Assembly: GCA_041576975.1 (NCBI GenBank)
Contig: JBFGJY010000002.1
Location: 58,668 to 122,667, forward strand
Length of the DNA: 64,000 nt
From: JBFGJY01 sp041576975
Lineage (GTDB): Bacteria; Pseudomonadota; Gammaproteobacteria; UBA4575
Direction: 5' to 3'
Position numbers and translations under genes: made by a program. This document shows, piece after piece, positions 34,959 through 43,400 of this stretch; the stretch's first letter is position 1; each line of letters begins with the position of its first letter. Below the pieces are notes generated by a model. The model saw only the letters and a list, made by a program, of their open reading frames with translations, did no database searches and was not told the origin of the DNA.

Positions 34959-36752
34959 TTACATATGTTGGGGTGCACTGACATCAAGTAGTGTTAGGCC
35001 ATTTTTCAATACAATTTGAGTTGCACGAATTAATTTAAGTCGTGCATTTCGAAGGGCCAAATCATCGACTAAAACCTGATGAGCGTTATAAAAGCTATGG
35101 AAAGTATTTGCAAGATCGCGCAAATAATTAACCACGATATGTGGAGAAAATTGGTCAGCCGCTGATATGACTTTTTCAGGGAATTGATCCAAGATGTTTA
35201 TTAATCCCTTTTCTTGTGTTTGGTCTAACAGCGATGAATCTGCATCGATAAGTTCATTATCTTCTAGCTGATTACCGGCTTGTTCAAAAATGCTACAAAT
35301 CCTTGCATGTGCATATTGCACATAGTAAACAGGATTATCTTGCGATTGAGAAGTAGCTAAATCCAAATCGAAGTCTAAATGTTGCTCACATTTTCGCATT
35401 ACATAAAAAAAGCGAGCAGCATCTTTGCCTACCTGTTTACGTAATTGACGCAGGGTAACAAATTCACCTGAGCGTGTAGACATTGTCAGTTTCTTGCCGC
35501 CTTCGTAAAGGTTAGCAAACTGTACTAGTAAAATTCTTAAACGCTCAGGATCTTGCCCAAGTGCCTCAATTGCCGCTTTCACTCGAGCGATATAGCCATG
35601 ATGATCGGCACCCCAAATATCTATCAATAGGTCATATTCACGTTCATACTTGTCTAGGTGATAGGCGACATCTGATGCAAAATAAGTGGGCTGACCATTC
35701 TCCCGCACCAATACCCGATCTTTTTCATCACCAAAATCGGTGCTTCGAAACCAAATTGCACCGTCTTTTGTATAAGTATGACCATTGCTTGTTAGTGTAT
35801 CGAGTGCGGTTTGAACTTTATTACTTTTAACCAATGATTTTTCTGAATACCATTGATTGAAATGTACATCGAATTTTTCTAAATCATCTTTAATATCATT
35901 GAGAATCGTATTCAAAGCACGATCAGCAAAGATTTCGTAGTCTTTATCTCCTAGCAATTCTTTGCTTTTATTTATAATGGCATCGATATGGATTTCTTTA
36001 TCGCCACCATTAGGTTCGTCGGGGGGTATTGCCTGCATCCATAATTGAGTGGAATGATAAAATTGGTTTTCATATTCACGGTGCAGTGATGCGGCAATAT
36101 CCCAAATGTAATCACCTTGATAAGCATTACATGGAAAGTCAAAACTATCGCCACATAATTCCAAGTATCTCAACCATACGGATACGGTGAGGATATCCAT
36201 CTGTCGACCGGCATCATTTACATAATATTCACGATATACCTCGTAACCAACAGCTTCGAGTAAATTGGCAATAGTTGCACCATATGCAGCACCGCGCCCA
36301 TGGCCCACATGCAATGGCCCAGTTGGGTTTGCGGAGACAAATTCAATTTTTACTTTTTTACCTGTGAATTTTTTTGAATGACCAAACAGGTTTTGTTTAT
36401 CGAGTATTTGATTTAATATTTCAGCCTGATGATCTGAGCGTAAATAGAAATTAAGGAATCCTGGGCCTGCGATTTCGATTCTAATTTTAGGATCAACTTC
36501 ATGAATCTTGTCGACAAGCTTCTGTGCTAAGTCGCGCGGGTTTATTCCATAATCATTTCCGTATTGCAAGGCGAAGTTCGTAGACCAGTCCCCATGGTCT
36601 TTATTTTTTGGACGCTGGAATTGTGGCTCGTCGAATAGTGGCTCGAATAGTGTAATCCAAGCACCTCCATGATTTAATACTCTTTCACCTTTCAGTTCTT
36701 CTGCTGCATTTATTAGGAGTTTCCGTGCATATTCACTCATAAGTTTTGCCAA
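34959..36752 (-). CDS. argS: Arginyl-tRNA synthetase ArgS
   Basis: ArgS charges tRNA-Arg; it is a class I synthetase. The 597-aa protein has the HIGH-like motif in ANPTGPLHVGHGRGAAYG near residue 128 and the degenerate KMSKS counterpart in KKLTMSTRSGEFVTL, as is normal for ArgRS. It also has the N-terminal tRNA-binding domain and the C-terminal DALR anticodon-binding domain. Two ATGs 12 nt apart (36752 and 36740) could serve as start. priA lies 63 nt upstream in the same direction. Confidence 0.97.
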   Translation of the reverse strand: MAKLMSEYARKLLINAAEELKGERVLNHGGAWITLFEPLFDEPQFQRPKNKDHGDWSTNFALQYGNDYGINPRDLAQKLVDKIHEVDPKIRIEIAGPGFLNFYLRSDHQAEILNQILDKQNLFGHSKKFTGKKVKIEFVSANPTGPLHVGHGRGAAYGATIANLLEAVGYEVYREYYVNDAGRQMDILTVSVWLRYLELCGDSFDFPCNAYQGDYIWDIAASLHREYENQFYHSTQLWMQAIPPDEPNGGDKEIHIDAIINKSKELLGDKDYEIFADRALNTILNDIKDDLEKFDVHFNQWYSEKSLVKSNKVQTALDTLTSNGHTYTKDGAIWFRSTDFGDEKDRVLVRENGQPTYFASDVAYHLDKYEREYDLLIDIWGADHHGYIARVKAAIEALGQDPERLRILLVQFANLYEGGKKLTMSTRSGEFVTLRQLRKQVGKDAARFFYVMRKCEQHLDFDLDLATSQSQDNPVYYVQYAHARICSIFEQAGNQLEDNELIDADSSLLDQTQEKGLINILDQFPEKVISAADQFSPHIVVNYLRDLANTFHSFYNAHQVLVDDLALRNARLKLIRATQIVLKNGLTLLDVSAPQHM

Positions 36753-36815
36753 TCGATATCAGGACAGCATTGTACTCAAATATTTAGTATCTGCATTAAA
36801 TTTAGAAAAGTAATG

Positions 36816-39023
36816 TTATTCCATCTCAAGTGGGTCTACTTCAATGTTCCAACGTACACGCTTCGCTAATGTCAATTGTTGAATTTTCTGTGTCCAATTA
36901 TCTAGATATTTATGAATAGTTTTACGATTGCTAGAGATGATAATTAGCTGACTTTGATACATGCCAGCCTTGCGTTCTAACATAGCTGGAATTGGACCCA
37001 TGACATTTAACTTGGATGAATTTTTTATGATTACGTAAGTTTTAATGTCTTGTAAAAATTGCTGTGTTAAATATTGTTGCGGTGCACGTGCACGTACCAA
37101 GACCATGAAGGTATAGGGTGGTAGTGCACAGCTTTTGCGAATCTTAAGGGATTCTTTAGAAAAGGCTTCGTAACCACGAGCCAATAAACAGCTAAGTAGT
37201 GGATGCTGGGGTTGATAGGTTTGCAGCAGCACTTTCCCTGTATCTGTGCTGCGGCCGGCTCTACCAGAGACTTGCACAATTAATTGGGCAAGCCGTTCGG
37301 TGGCACGGAAATCCGTACTAAATAAACCGTGATCGACATTTAAAATGCCTACCAGAGCAACATTAGGAAAATCATGGCCCTTGGAAAGCATTTGAGTGCC
37401 AATGATTATCTGATACTTACCATTACGAATATCATTCAACTTGGTTTGCAATGCGTTCTTTTTACGGGTGCTATCACGATCAATTCGAGTAATTGCTACC
37501 TTAGGAAATATCTCCAGGAGTTTGTTTTCAATTCGTTGTGTGCCTTCTCCCAGCCATATAAGATTTTTCGAATTGCACTGCGGGCATATATCGGGAGCTT
37601 GCTGTTCTTTGTGGCAATGATGACACTTGATAATTTTTTGTTTTTTGTAAAAAGTCATTCGAGCATCGCAACGTGAGCATTCAGCAACCCATCCACAATC
37701 TTGACAAAGCATGGTAGGTGCATATCCGCGTCGGTTTAAAAAAAGCAAAACTTGGTGTTTTTTATTTACCTCAGATTTAATTGCCTCTAAAAGTTCATTA
37801 GATAGGCCCTCACATACGGCTTTAGATCGCATATCAATCAATTTAACTTGCGGAATTTTAGTCTGCTGTGCACGTTTGCTGAGTATTAGTTTTTGATAAC
37901 GCCCTAGATTGACATTATGTTGGCTTTCAAAAGAAGGGGTAGCACTTCCCAAAACGATGGGGATGGCCAACTGTTTAGCTCGATAAATAGCTATATCACG
38001 CGCATGATATATAAAACCTTCTTGCTGTTTGAATGATAAATCATGTTCTTCATCAACAACTATTAAACTAAGATTTTTAAAAGATAAAAAAACTGCGGAA
38101 CGTGTTCCAACGATTATTTTCGCTTTACCGGTGTTAGCTGCTAACCAAGTTTGTGCACGTTCAGTTTCATTTAAGTTTGAGTGCATTACTGCAACTCGCA
38201 CACTTAATCTTGATTCTATGCGTTGCACAAGTTGTGGGGTTAGCCCAATTTCGGGCACAAGTATAAGAACTTGTCCATTAATATTAACTACATCTTTTGC
38301 TAAGGCGAGATAAACCTCAGTTTTACCACTTCCAGTAACTCCAGCAAGCAAATAAGTGTTAAATTCATTTAGCTTTTGATGAATTAGAGTATATGCGTGA
38401 TGCTGTTCTTCATTTAGAGAAATTTTTTTTTCTGCAATGTTGGGCTTTTCTTCTTGTTTCGAATCATGCACACGTACTTTTTTAACGAGATTTTTATCTA
38501 CTAATGCATTCATAGCAGGTCGCCAATTAGGCGTATGCTTTGCTATTTCATTTGCACTAAGACCGCCTGGGTGTGTTTGTACTAATTCAAAAATAAAACG
38601 TTGCTTAGGTGCTTTAGCTAATGCACTGTTCTGAATTTCATTACTAGATATTTTGTAAATTGTTTTACTCGATGGTATTATGAATTTTCCTTTACGCAAT
38701 ACACTGGGTAAGGCTGTGCTAAGCACTTCGCCAAGCGGTTGCTGGTAGTAGTTGGCGGCCCAAAATAATAATTCCAGCAAAGAAGAATCAAACACAGGTT
38801 GTGCATCAAGGATCTCGCTGACTGTTTTTAATTTACTCGGTGGTAGCTTACTGCTGTCGGTTTTTCCAACTATAATGCCTGTAAGCTTACGTTTCCCAAA
38901 CAACACTCGAGCACGTGTACCAAGCTCGATATCGTCCACAACTTGGTTGTTAGGGGCTAGATATTCAAAGTTTTGATATAGCGGTACCGGCAAGGCAATA
39001 TGTAGAACGGCTGTTGATTTCAT
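36816..39023 (-). CDS. priA: Primosomal protein N' (replication restart helicase) PriA
   Basis: PriA recognises stalled replication forks and loads the replisome. The 735-aa protein has an N-terminal DNA-binding domain, Walker A GVTGSGKTEVYLA, DEEHD box, GSATPSFES and the GRAGRS-type motif VI. A zinc-binding insertion contains eight cysteines in the pattern CQDCGWVAECSRCDA then CHHCHKEQQAPDICPQCN. Two perfect DnaA boxes lie about 95-115 nt upstream of its start. Confidence 0.97.
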   Translation of the reverse strand: MKSTAVLHIALPVPLYQNFEYLAPNNQVVDDIELGTRARVLFGKRKLTGIIVGKTDSSKLPPSKLKTVSEILDAQPVFDSSLLELLFWAANYYQQPLGEVLSTALPSVLRKGKFIIPSSKTIYKISSNEIQNSALAKAPKQRFIFELVQTHPGGLSANEIAKHTPNWRPAMNALVDKNLVKKVRVHDSKQEEKPNIAEKKISLNEEQHHAYTLIHQKLNEFNTYLLAGVTGSGKTEVYLALAKDVVNINGQVLILVPEIGLTPQLVQRIESRLSVRVAVMHSNLNETERAQTWLAANTGKAKIIVGTRSAVFLSFKNLSLIVVDEEHDLSFKQQEGFIYHARDIAIYRAKQLAIPIVLGSATPSFESQHNVNLGRYQKLILSKRAQQTKIPQVKLIDMRSKAVCEGLSNELLEAIKSEVNKKHQVLLFLNRRGYAPTMLCQDCGWVAECSRCDARMTFYKKQKIIKCHHCHKEQQAPDICPQCNSKNLIWLGEGTQRIENKLLEIFPKVAITRIDRDSTRKKNALQTKLNDIRNGKYQIIIGTQMLSKGHDFPNVALVGILNVDHGLFSTDFRATERLAQLIVQVSGRAGRSTDTGKVLLQTYQPQHPLLSCLLARGYEAFSKESLKIRKSCALPPYTFMVLVRARAPQQYLTQQFLQDIKTYVIIKNSSKLNVMGPIPAMLERKAGMYQSQLIIISSNRKTIHKYLDNWTQKIQQLTLAKRVRWNIEVDPLEME

Positions 39024-39117
39024 AACAAATGGCTTGCCGTTCTAGTTTTGATTTTCACTCTAAATGATGGGTAATTGAAGTAGATAATTTCAGCTGATCC
39101 AATAAGGCGATATTTTC

Positions 39118-39138
39118 TGTGGATAAATTTGTGGATAA
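39118..39138 (-). promoter_or_regulatory. Pair of perfect DnaA boxes upstream of priA
   Basis: TTATCCACA occurs twice in direct orientation on the minus strand (39118-39126 and 39130-39138), three bases apart. Both match the R-type DnaA box exactly. They may let DnaA-ATP regulate priA, or act as a titration site. The rest of the 513-nt gap between priA and the sigma factor gene holds a nested hairpin (39264-39339) and no gene. Confidence 0.6.
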
Positions 39139-39263
39139 GATGTCACGGGTGAGTTAACTAGTGCGATTAAACCTCGGTTATATGTGAATGCAGTCAACTA
39201 TTACTAAATTAAACTACTGAAAATCAAAGATAAATTTTGCTGTACGGAGTCTAGGCATTGATT

Positions 39264-39339
39264 GTCTAAGCAGGGGGCACAATTACCTGACAATGTGAAT
39301 AAATCACATCAATATTGTGAAGTATCTTAGACGTTTTTT
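39264..39339 (+). ncRNA. Nested three-tier hairpin with T run upstream of the ECF sigma operon
   Basis: GTCTAAG/CTTAGAC (39264-39270, 39326-39332) encloses CACAAT/ATTGTG (39278-39283, 39314-39319), which encloses ATGTGA/TCACAT (39293-39298, 39304-39309). A G and six T follow. The arrangement looks like an RNA hairpin with terminator, either a small RNA end or the 3' end of an unseen transcript. The inner repeat resembles a CRP box with a 5-nt instead of 6-nt spacer, so a protein site is the alternative. Confidence 0.4.
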
Positions 39340-39536
39340 GTTTGGCTGATATGTCAACGATATTCATTGTAATCCGTTATAGAGCTTATGGAGGCATTTT
39401 ATGCCTTAGAGTTGAGTTCGACCAACTATTTGATACACGCACACTAAAATACACAACCTATACTACCAGTGTACTGTTGTGTAGAAGCGTAGAGAATTTT
39501 AGGAATACTTTGAGCTGCTGATTTAGTGAGGACAGA

Positions 39537-40076
39537 TTGGTTACAGCACATTCTCAGCAACTTGAGGAGTTTCTCGCGAATGTAGAGCGTCGAGCTTTTC
39601 GTATGGCGGAATTTTCGACTAGGAATCGTGAAGATGCTTTGGATATTGTGCAGGATGCCATGATGCAGTTAGTGAAAAAATATGCCAATAAACCTGCAGA
39701 GCAGTGGGCACCACTGTTCTACCGAATTCTCAACAATCGCATTATGGATTTACATCGTAGAAATACTACCCAAAGCCGCTGGCGTATATGGTTATCAAAC
39801 AGAGATGATGATGAAGACACAGATCCAGTACAACAATTGCCAGGCGAAGAAAAGGATCCATTGGCAATGTCTGATCTGCAAGATTCTGTGGAGCATGTGA
39901 ACGCTGCGGTTCAACAGCTTTCCCCACGTCAACGACAGGCATTCTTGTTGCGTGCTTGGGAGGGCTTGGATATTGCAGAAACCGCGCGAGTAATGAAATG
40001 TTCTGAGGGTAGTGTTAAAACTCATTATTCCCGAGCTGTTAATTTTTTACGGGAGCATCTACAAGATCAGCTATGA
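39537..40076 (+). CDS. ECF-family RNA polymerase sigma factor
   Basis: This alternative sigma factor probably answers an envelope signal through the membrane protein encoded next to it. The 179-aa protein has region 2 (NREDALDIVQDAMMQLVKKYAN) and region 4 (LSPRQRQAFLLRAWEGLDIAETARVMKCSEGSVKTHYSRAVNFLREHL). The start is taken as TTG 39537, five bases after GAGGA, because no in-frame ATG precedes region 2. Its stop overlaps the start of the next gene (ATGA), so the two are translationally coupled. This sigma subgroup typically sits with a small membrane protein and a DUF3106 protein. Confidence 0.92.
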   Translation: MVTAHSQQLEEFLANVERRAFRMAEFSTRNREDALDIVQDAMMQLVKKYANKPAEQWAPLFYRILNNRIMDLHRRNTTQSRWRIWLSNRDDDEDTDPVQQLPGEEKDPLAMSDLQDSVEHVNAAVQQLSPRQRQAFLLRAWEGLDIAETARVMKCSEGSVKTHYSRAVNFLREHLQDQL

Positions 40077-40432
40077 GTGTTGATAAACAAAAACTGAGCG
40101 AAAAAGAGTTTGTTACACAAATTCGTGAGGCTTTAGATGCTTCTGTAGAACGTATGGATGCTGAAACACGCCATAAGATTAATGCAGCTCGTAAACAGGC
40201 TTTAGCACAACAAAAACAAAATACATTCTTCGTTTCACATTGGGGTAAAGCAGGTATAGCTACAGCATTATCAATTTTTATAGCGATACTCATTGTAAAA
40301 ACGCAATTACCAGGATCGATTGAAGAAGAAGGTATAGAGGCTATGGAGCTCATGGCTGCACAAGATACATTTGATATGTATGAAGAGCTGGAATTTTATA
40401 CTTGGCTAGCTGAAGAAGATGTCACGACCTAA
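40073..40432 (+). CDS. Putative membrane-bound anti-sigma factor (DUF3619-like)
   Basis: This 119-aa protein has a charged cytoplasmic N-terminus of about 60 residues (including ALDASVERMDAETRHKINAARKQALAQ), one membrane helix (about residues 63-82) and an acidic periplasmic tail ending FDMYEELEFYTWLAEEDVTT. Size, topology and 4-nt overlap with the sigma gene fit an anti-sigma factor of the DUF3619 type; this role is inferred from layout, not shown. The expected downstream partners are separated from it by a repeat inserted in the operon. Confidence 0.75.
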   Translation: MSVDKQKLSEKEFVTQIREALDASVERMDAETRHKINAARKQALAQQKQNTFFVSHWGKAGIATALSIFIAILIVKTQLPGSIEEEGIEAMELMAAQDTFDMYEELEFYTWLAEEDVTT

Positions 40433-40441
40433 CCCACATAT

Positions 40442-40569
40442 TGCATCAGAGTCTGGAATTTTGGGTGAGAGATTGCTTTTAATCGTACAGCTCTGGACTG
40501 AAAGGCATAGCATTAGCTATGGCTTGAAGGAAGAGCAAGCCAGACAAAGCAAGATCCATCCAAAAACCA
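40442..40569. repeat. Dispersed structured repeat, copy 2
   Basis: About 128 nt inside the ECF sigma operon, matching copy 1 near 34.8 kb. The same fold is kept: outer stem TTGCTTT (40473-40479) with AAAGCAA (40546-40552), hairpin CATAGC/GCTATG (40506-40521) and hairpin GGCTTG/CAAGCC (40521-40541). The second hairpin and its loop (AAGGAAGAG) are identical in both copies. In the first hairpin the closing pairs changed on both sides, which supports selection on structure. Confidence 0.75.
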
Positions 40570-40668
40570 GACAAACTATGTTATTCCGTATAAATAATGT
40601 TTGTGAAAATTTTCAGACGGTTGATTTAATTGACCGTTTACCAATACCTATTAATGGTCTGATGCAGT

Positions 40669-40878
40669 ATGCGGGCTAGCTATGTATTGGCGTTATGTTT
40701 CTTTTTTTATGTTCAGTCTGGTTGGTCTGAAACCATGGATGTTGAAGCAGAACTTGATGAAGAATTTTTGGAAATTTTGGGATCTTTTGAAGCAGAAGAA
40801 GATGATTGGTATGACTTCTTTTGGTCAACAATTGATGAGACACAACAAGAAAGCACAACGGATGTGAGTAATGAATAA
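40669..40878 (+). CDS. Small acidic secreted protein in the ECF sigma operon
   Basis: This 69-aa precursor has a signal peptide (MRASYVLALCFFFYVQSGWS) and a short, strongly acidic mature chain (DVEAELDEEFLEILGSFEAE, then EDDWYDFF). I recognise no family. It overlaps the start of the DUF3106-type gene by 8 nt, so both are translated together. Its acidic charge contrasts with the very basic next protein, hinting at a bound pair in the periplasm, which is inference. Confidence 0.7.
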   Translation: MRASYVLALCFFFYVQSGWSETMDVEAELDEEFLEILGSFEAEEDDWYDFFWSTIDETQQESTTDVSNE

Positions 40879-41383
40879 AGTATTCATTTTTATTGCACTC
40901 ATTACGTATTGTGCATGGGGCTATGCACAAGAGGATGCAATTCAATGGAGTGATTTAAGTGCAGAGCAACAACAAGTCTTAAAGCGCTTTGAAGGTCGTT
41001 GGTTTGAATTGTCACCCCAAAAACAAAGCAAGCTCGCTCGAGGTGCTGAGCGTTGGTCGTCGATGACGCCAGAACAACGCACTCAAGCCAAGAAACGCAT
41101 GCAACGATGGAAATCTTTGGATGACAAGCAAAAGCAGCAAGTACGTGATCGATTCAAGCACTTTGAACAGTTGCCGCCTGAACAACGTAGGAAAATTCGT
41201 GAGCGTTACAAATGGTTTCAAAGCTTACCACCAGAACAAAGACAAAGATTGCGAGAGCGTTGGCAAAATATGACTCCCGAGCAGCGCCAAAAGGCGCGCA
41301 AAAAATGGAAAAATCATGCGAGAAAAAGTGGCATAGAAAAAGACCATGATCGAAGACGCAAAGGAAAAGACCACGATCGATAG
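40871..41383 (+). CDS. DUF3106 repeat protein, periplasmic, basic
   Basis: The 170-aa precursor has a signal peptide (cleavage near GYAQE) followed by about seven tandem repeats of 18 residues, each of the form W..L.PEQR..LRERW (for example QLPPEQRRKIRERYKWFQ). It ends in a Lys/Arg/His tail (DHDRRRKGKDHDR). This is the DUF3106 family, whose function is unknown. It is the last gene of the sigma operon and, by context, a target or modulator of the envelope response it controls. Confidence 0.88.
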   Translation: MNKVFIFIALITYCAWGYAQEDAIQWSDLSAEQQQVLKRFEGRWFELSPQKQSKLARGAERWSSMTPEQRTQAKKRMQRWKSLDDKQKQQVRDRFKHFEQLPPEQRRKIRERYKWFQSLPPEQRQRLRERWQNMTPEQRQKARKKWKNHARKSGIEKDHDRRRKGKDHDR

Positions 41384-41522
41384 TTGCTGCCAAATTATGG
41401 TCATTATTCTTTAGTTGTAAAAGCCTCTATCAGCAAAACGGCACATATTGTTGAATAACCGTTCCTATCTAATAGCCATTCGGCTAAAGTATTGCATAAT
41501 TTGATGTATAAATTTATTTTCA

Positions 41523-42476
41523 ATGACCATCGCACCAGGTGACACTCGCCAATTATCAACCTTGTCACGCCTTGGTTTATTTGGTGCTGTTGACTTAGAG
41601 CAATGTGCTGGGTTGCTTGCAAAGTGCAATAGTAGAATATTTAAACCTGGTGAGTTACTGCTTTACAAAGATCAAGAAAACTGCTCAATGTATGTGATCA
41701 TAGATGGTCACTTGGGGATGCATCTGCATGAAGACGCCCCTGCTGTAGTGACGCTAAATCCTGGCGACACTGTCGGTGAAATGTCAGTCATTGGCGAGCA
41801 ACCCGTAAGTGCCTTCGTTAGAGCACAAACAGAATGCAAAGTACTAGAGATTCCAGAAAAACTTTTATGGGAGTTTGTTTCTAGCGATGTAAATTTTGCA
41901 CGCAACTTAATGAAGCTTTTTGTCAAACGCATGCTAGATTTAAATCGTCTTGTCTATGAGCGTATGCAAGAAGAGGAACGTAATAACCTCAGGGCGGATA
42001 AAGACGAATTTACCGGTATGTACAGTAAGCAATGGCTTAAAGAAACTTTACCCTATGAGATGACGCGTTGTACCATGCGTAGTCGTACATTAGCGATGTT
42101 GATGCTAGAAGTTGATCGGTTTCAAAATATAACCGAAATCTATGGTCAATATACCGCGAATAAAATATTTCAGGCTATCGCTAATGCAATACAAATTGAA
42201 TTGCGTGGCATGGACATGGCAGTGAAGTTTAGTGAAGGCTGCATAGCTTTATTGTTAATTGGCACAGATGCGGTACAAGCTGAAAATGTTGCCAAACGTA
42301 TACATCACGCAGTTGATCAAGTTGTATTAAACGATATTAGGGTTAATGAAAAATTCGCAGTATCTATAGGAGTAGCAGAAATGGCCGCTGAAGATTATGC
42401 CGATTTACTGATCGCACGCACTCAGGCGGCACTTGCAAGGGCTATCAGCGAGGGGGCAAATCAAACCTCGTATTAA
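41523..42476 (+). CDS. Cyclic nucleotide-binding domain fused to a degenerate GGDEF domain
   Basis: This 317-aa cytoplasmic protein has an N-terminal cNMP-binding (CAP_ED) beta-barrel (about residues 15-135: FGAVDLEQCAGLLAKC, FKPGELLLYKDQENCSMYVII, GDTVGEMSVIG) and a C-terminal GGDEF-like domain (about residues 155-310). The position of the catalytic GG[D/E]EF motif reads SEGCI, so diguanylate cyclase activity should be absent. It may be a sensor or adaptor binding cyclic nucleotides. It starts 139 nt after the sigma operon and appears monocistronic. Confidence 0.85.
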   Translation: MTIAPGDTRQLSTLSRLGLFGAVDLEQCAGLLAKCNSRIFKPGELLLYKDQENCSMYVIIDGHLGMHLHEDAPAVVTLNPGDTVGEMSVIGEQPVSAFVRAQTECKVLEIPEKLLWEFVSSDVNFARNLMKLFVKRMLDLNRLVYERMQEEERNNLRADKDEFTGMYSKQWLKETLPYEMTRCTMRSRTLAMLMLEVDRFQNITEIYGQYTANKIFQAIANAIQIELRGMDMAVKFSEGCIALLLIGTDAVQAENVAKRIHHAVDQVVLNDIRVNEKFAVSIGVAEMAAEDYADLLIARTQAALARAISEGANQTSY

Positions 42477-42659
42477 AGACCTTTAACTCAGGCTGCCTAA
42501 GAAACCTACTGCAAGCTATTAAATATCACTCGCTTTTCGATCATCCACATAAATTTCAAGGTCTTAAGAATTTTGCAGAATTTAAATTGTCAAATCTACA
42601 ATTGCAATTAGTCATCGTTTACCGATAAAGTTTGCACCCAGATAGTTCTGGAGAACCTA

Positions 42660-43250
42660 GTGAGTGATTTGAGTCTACAAGTACTTCGAACAGACGTGTC
42701 TGGTATGCCTATGGAGTGGGTTAACTATCAGGATGCTGCACGTTTATATCACGGCGAACAAGTTGCCTATTCTTGTGGTGAGTCATTATATGTTATTCAC
42801 GGTGGGGTCAATGCACACAGTGGTATACGCAGTGAAATCGAAGTACATTCAATTATTGCTACACATGGGAATAACCGATCTTTGCATGAGAGTTATATTC
42901 CACCTCTAAATAATCGCGCACTATTCAAACGTGATGCGAATTTATGTTTATATTGTGGAGAGCGTTTTGATCGCCGAGACCTATCGCGTGATCACGTCAG
43001 ACCGCTCAGCAAAGGTGGCACCGATGAATGGAATAATGTCGTAACGGCCTGTAAGCGTTGTAATAATCACAAAGCGGGGCAAACACCTGAGGAATCTAGA
43101 ATGCAATTGCTGGCTATTCCATTTACCCCCACGCATGCGGAATATATCTATTTGCAAGGTCGTCAAGTGTTGGCGGACCAAATGAAATTTTTATTAGCCC
43201 ATTTCCCACGTACAAGCCCGTTACATAAACGCTTAAGTAAATTAACTTAA
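42660..43250 (+). CDS. HNH endonuclease family protein
   Basis: This 196-aa protein has a C-terminal HNH/zinc domain: CLYCGERFDRRDLSRDHVRPL, then GTDEWNNVVTACKRCNNHK, giving the metal-binding CxxC pairs and the DH...N...H catalytic core. The N-terminal 85 residues are not recognised. Translation starts at GTG 42660, 7 nt after GGAG. Such stand-alone HNH proteins are conserved in gammaproteobacteria next to housekeeping genes; their DNA target is not known. An inverted repeat follows the gene. Confidence 0.9.
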   Translation: MSDLSLQVLRTDVSGMPMEWVNYQDAARLYHGEQVAYSCGESLYVIHGGVNAHSGIRSEIEVHSIIATHGNNRSLHESYIPPLNNRALFKRDANLCLYCGERFDRRDLSRDHVRPLSKGGTDEWNNVVTACKRCNNHKAGQTPEESRMQLLAIPFTPTHAEYIYLQGRQVLADQMKFLLAHFPRTSPLHKRLSKLT

Positions 43251-43273
43251 CTGAACTTGAGTTAGTGATTGCT

Positions 43274-43303
43274 TGTAGATCACTTTTTTTTAAGTAATCT
43301 ACA
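43274..43303. terminator. Possible terminator after the HNH gene
   Basis: TGTAGAT and ACTT (43274-43285) pair with AAGT and ATCTACA (43292-43303), with a mismatch in the middle and a T-rich loop. The T run is inside the loop rather than after the stem, so termination is plausible but not certain. It lies 24 nt after the stop codon. Confidence 0.4.
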
Positions 43304-43400
43304 TACTGTGTCTAATTGCTTCACACAAAACAATAAGGTTCTTGCACCCATATAGATTACTATGTAAGAGTCTTCTCATAAGTAAACAGGCTTAATATCA

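Noticed and set aside
39293..39309. CRP binding site (TGTGA...TCACA) upstream of the sigma operon.
   Set aside because: The spacer is 5 nt instead of 6 and the repeat is part of a larger nested hairpin.
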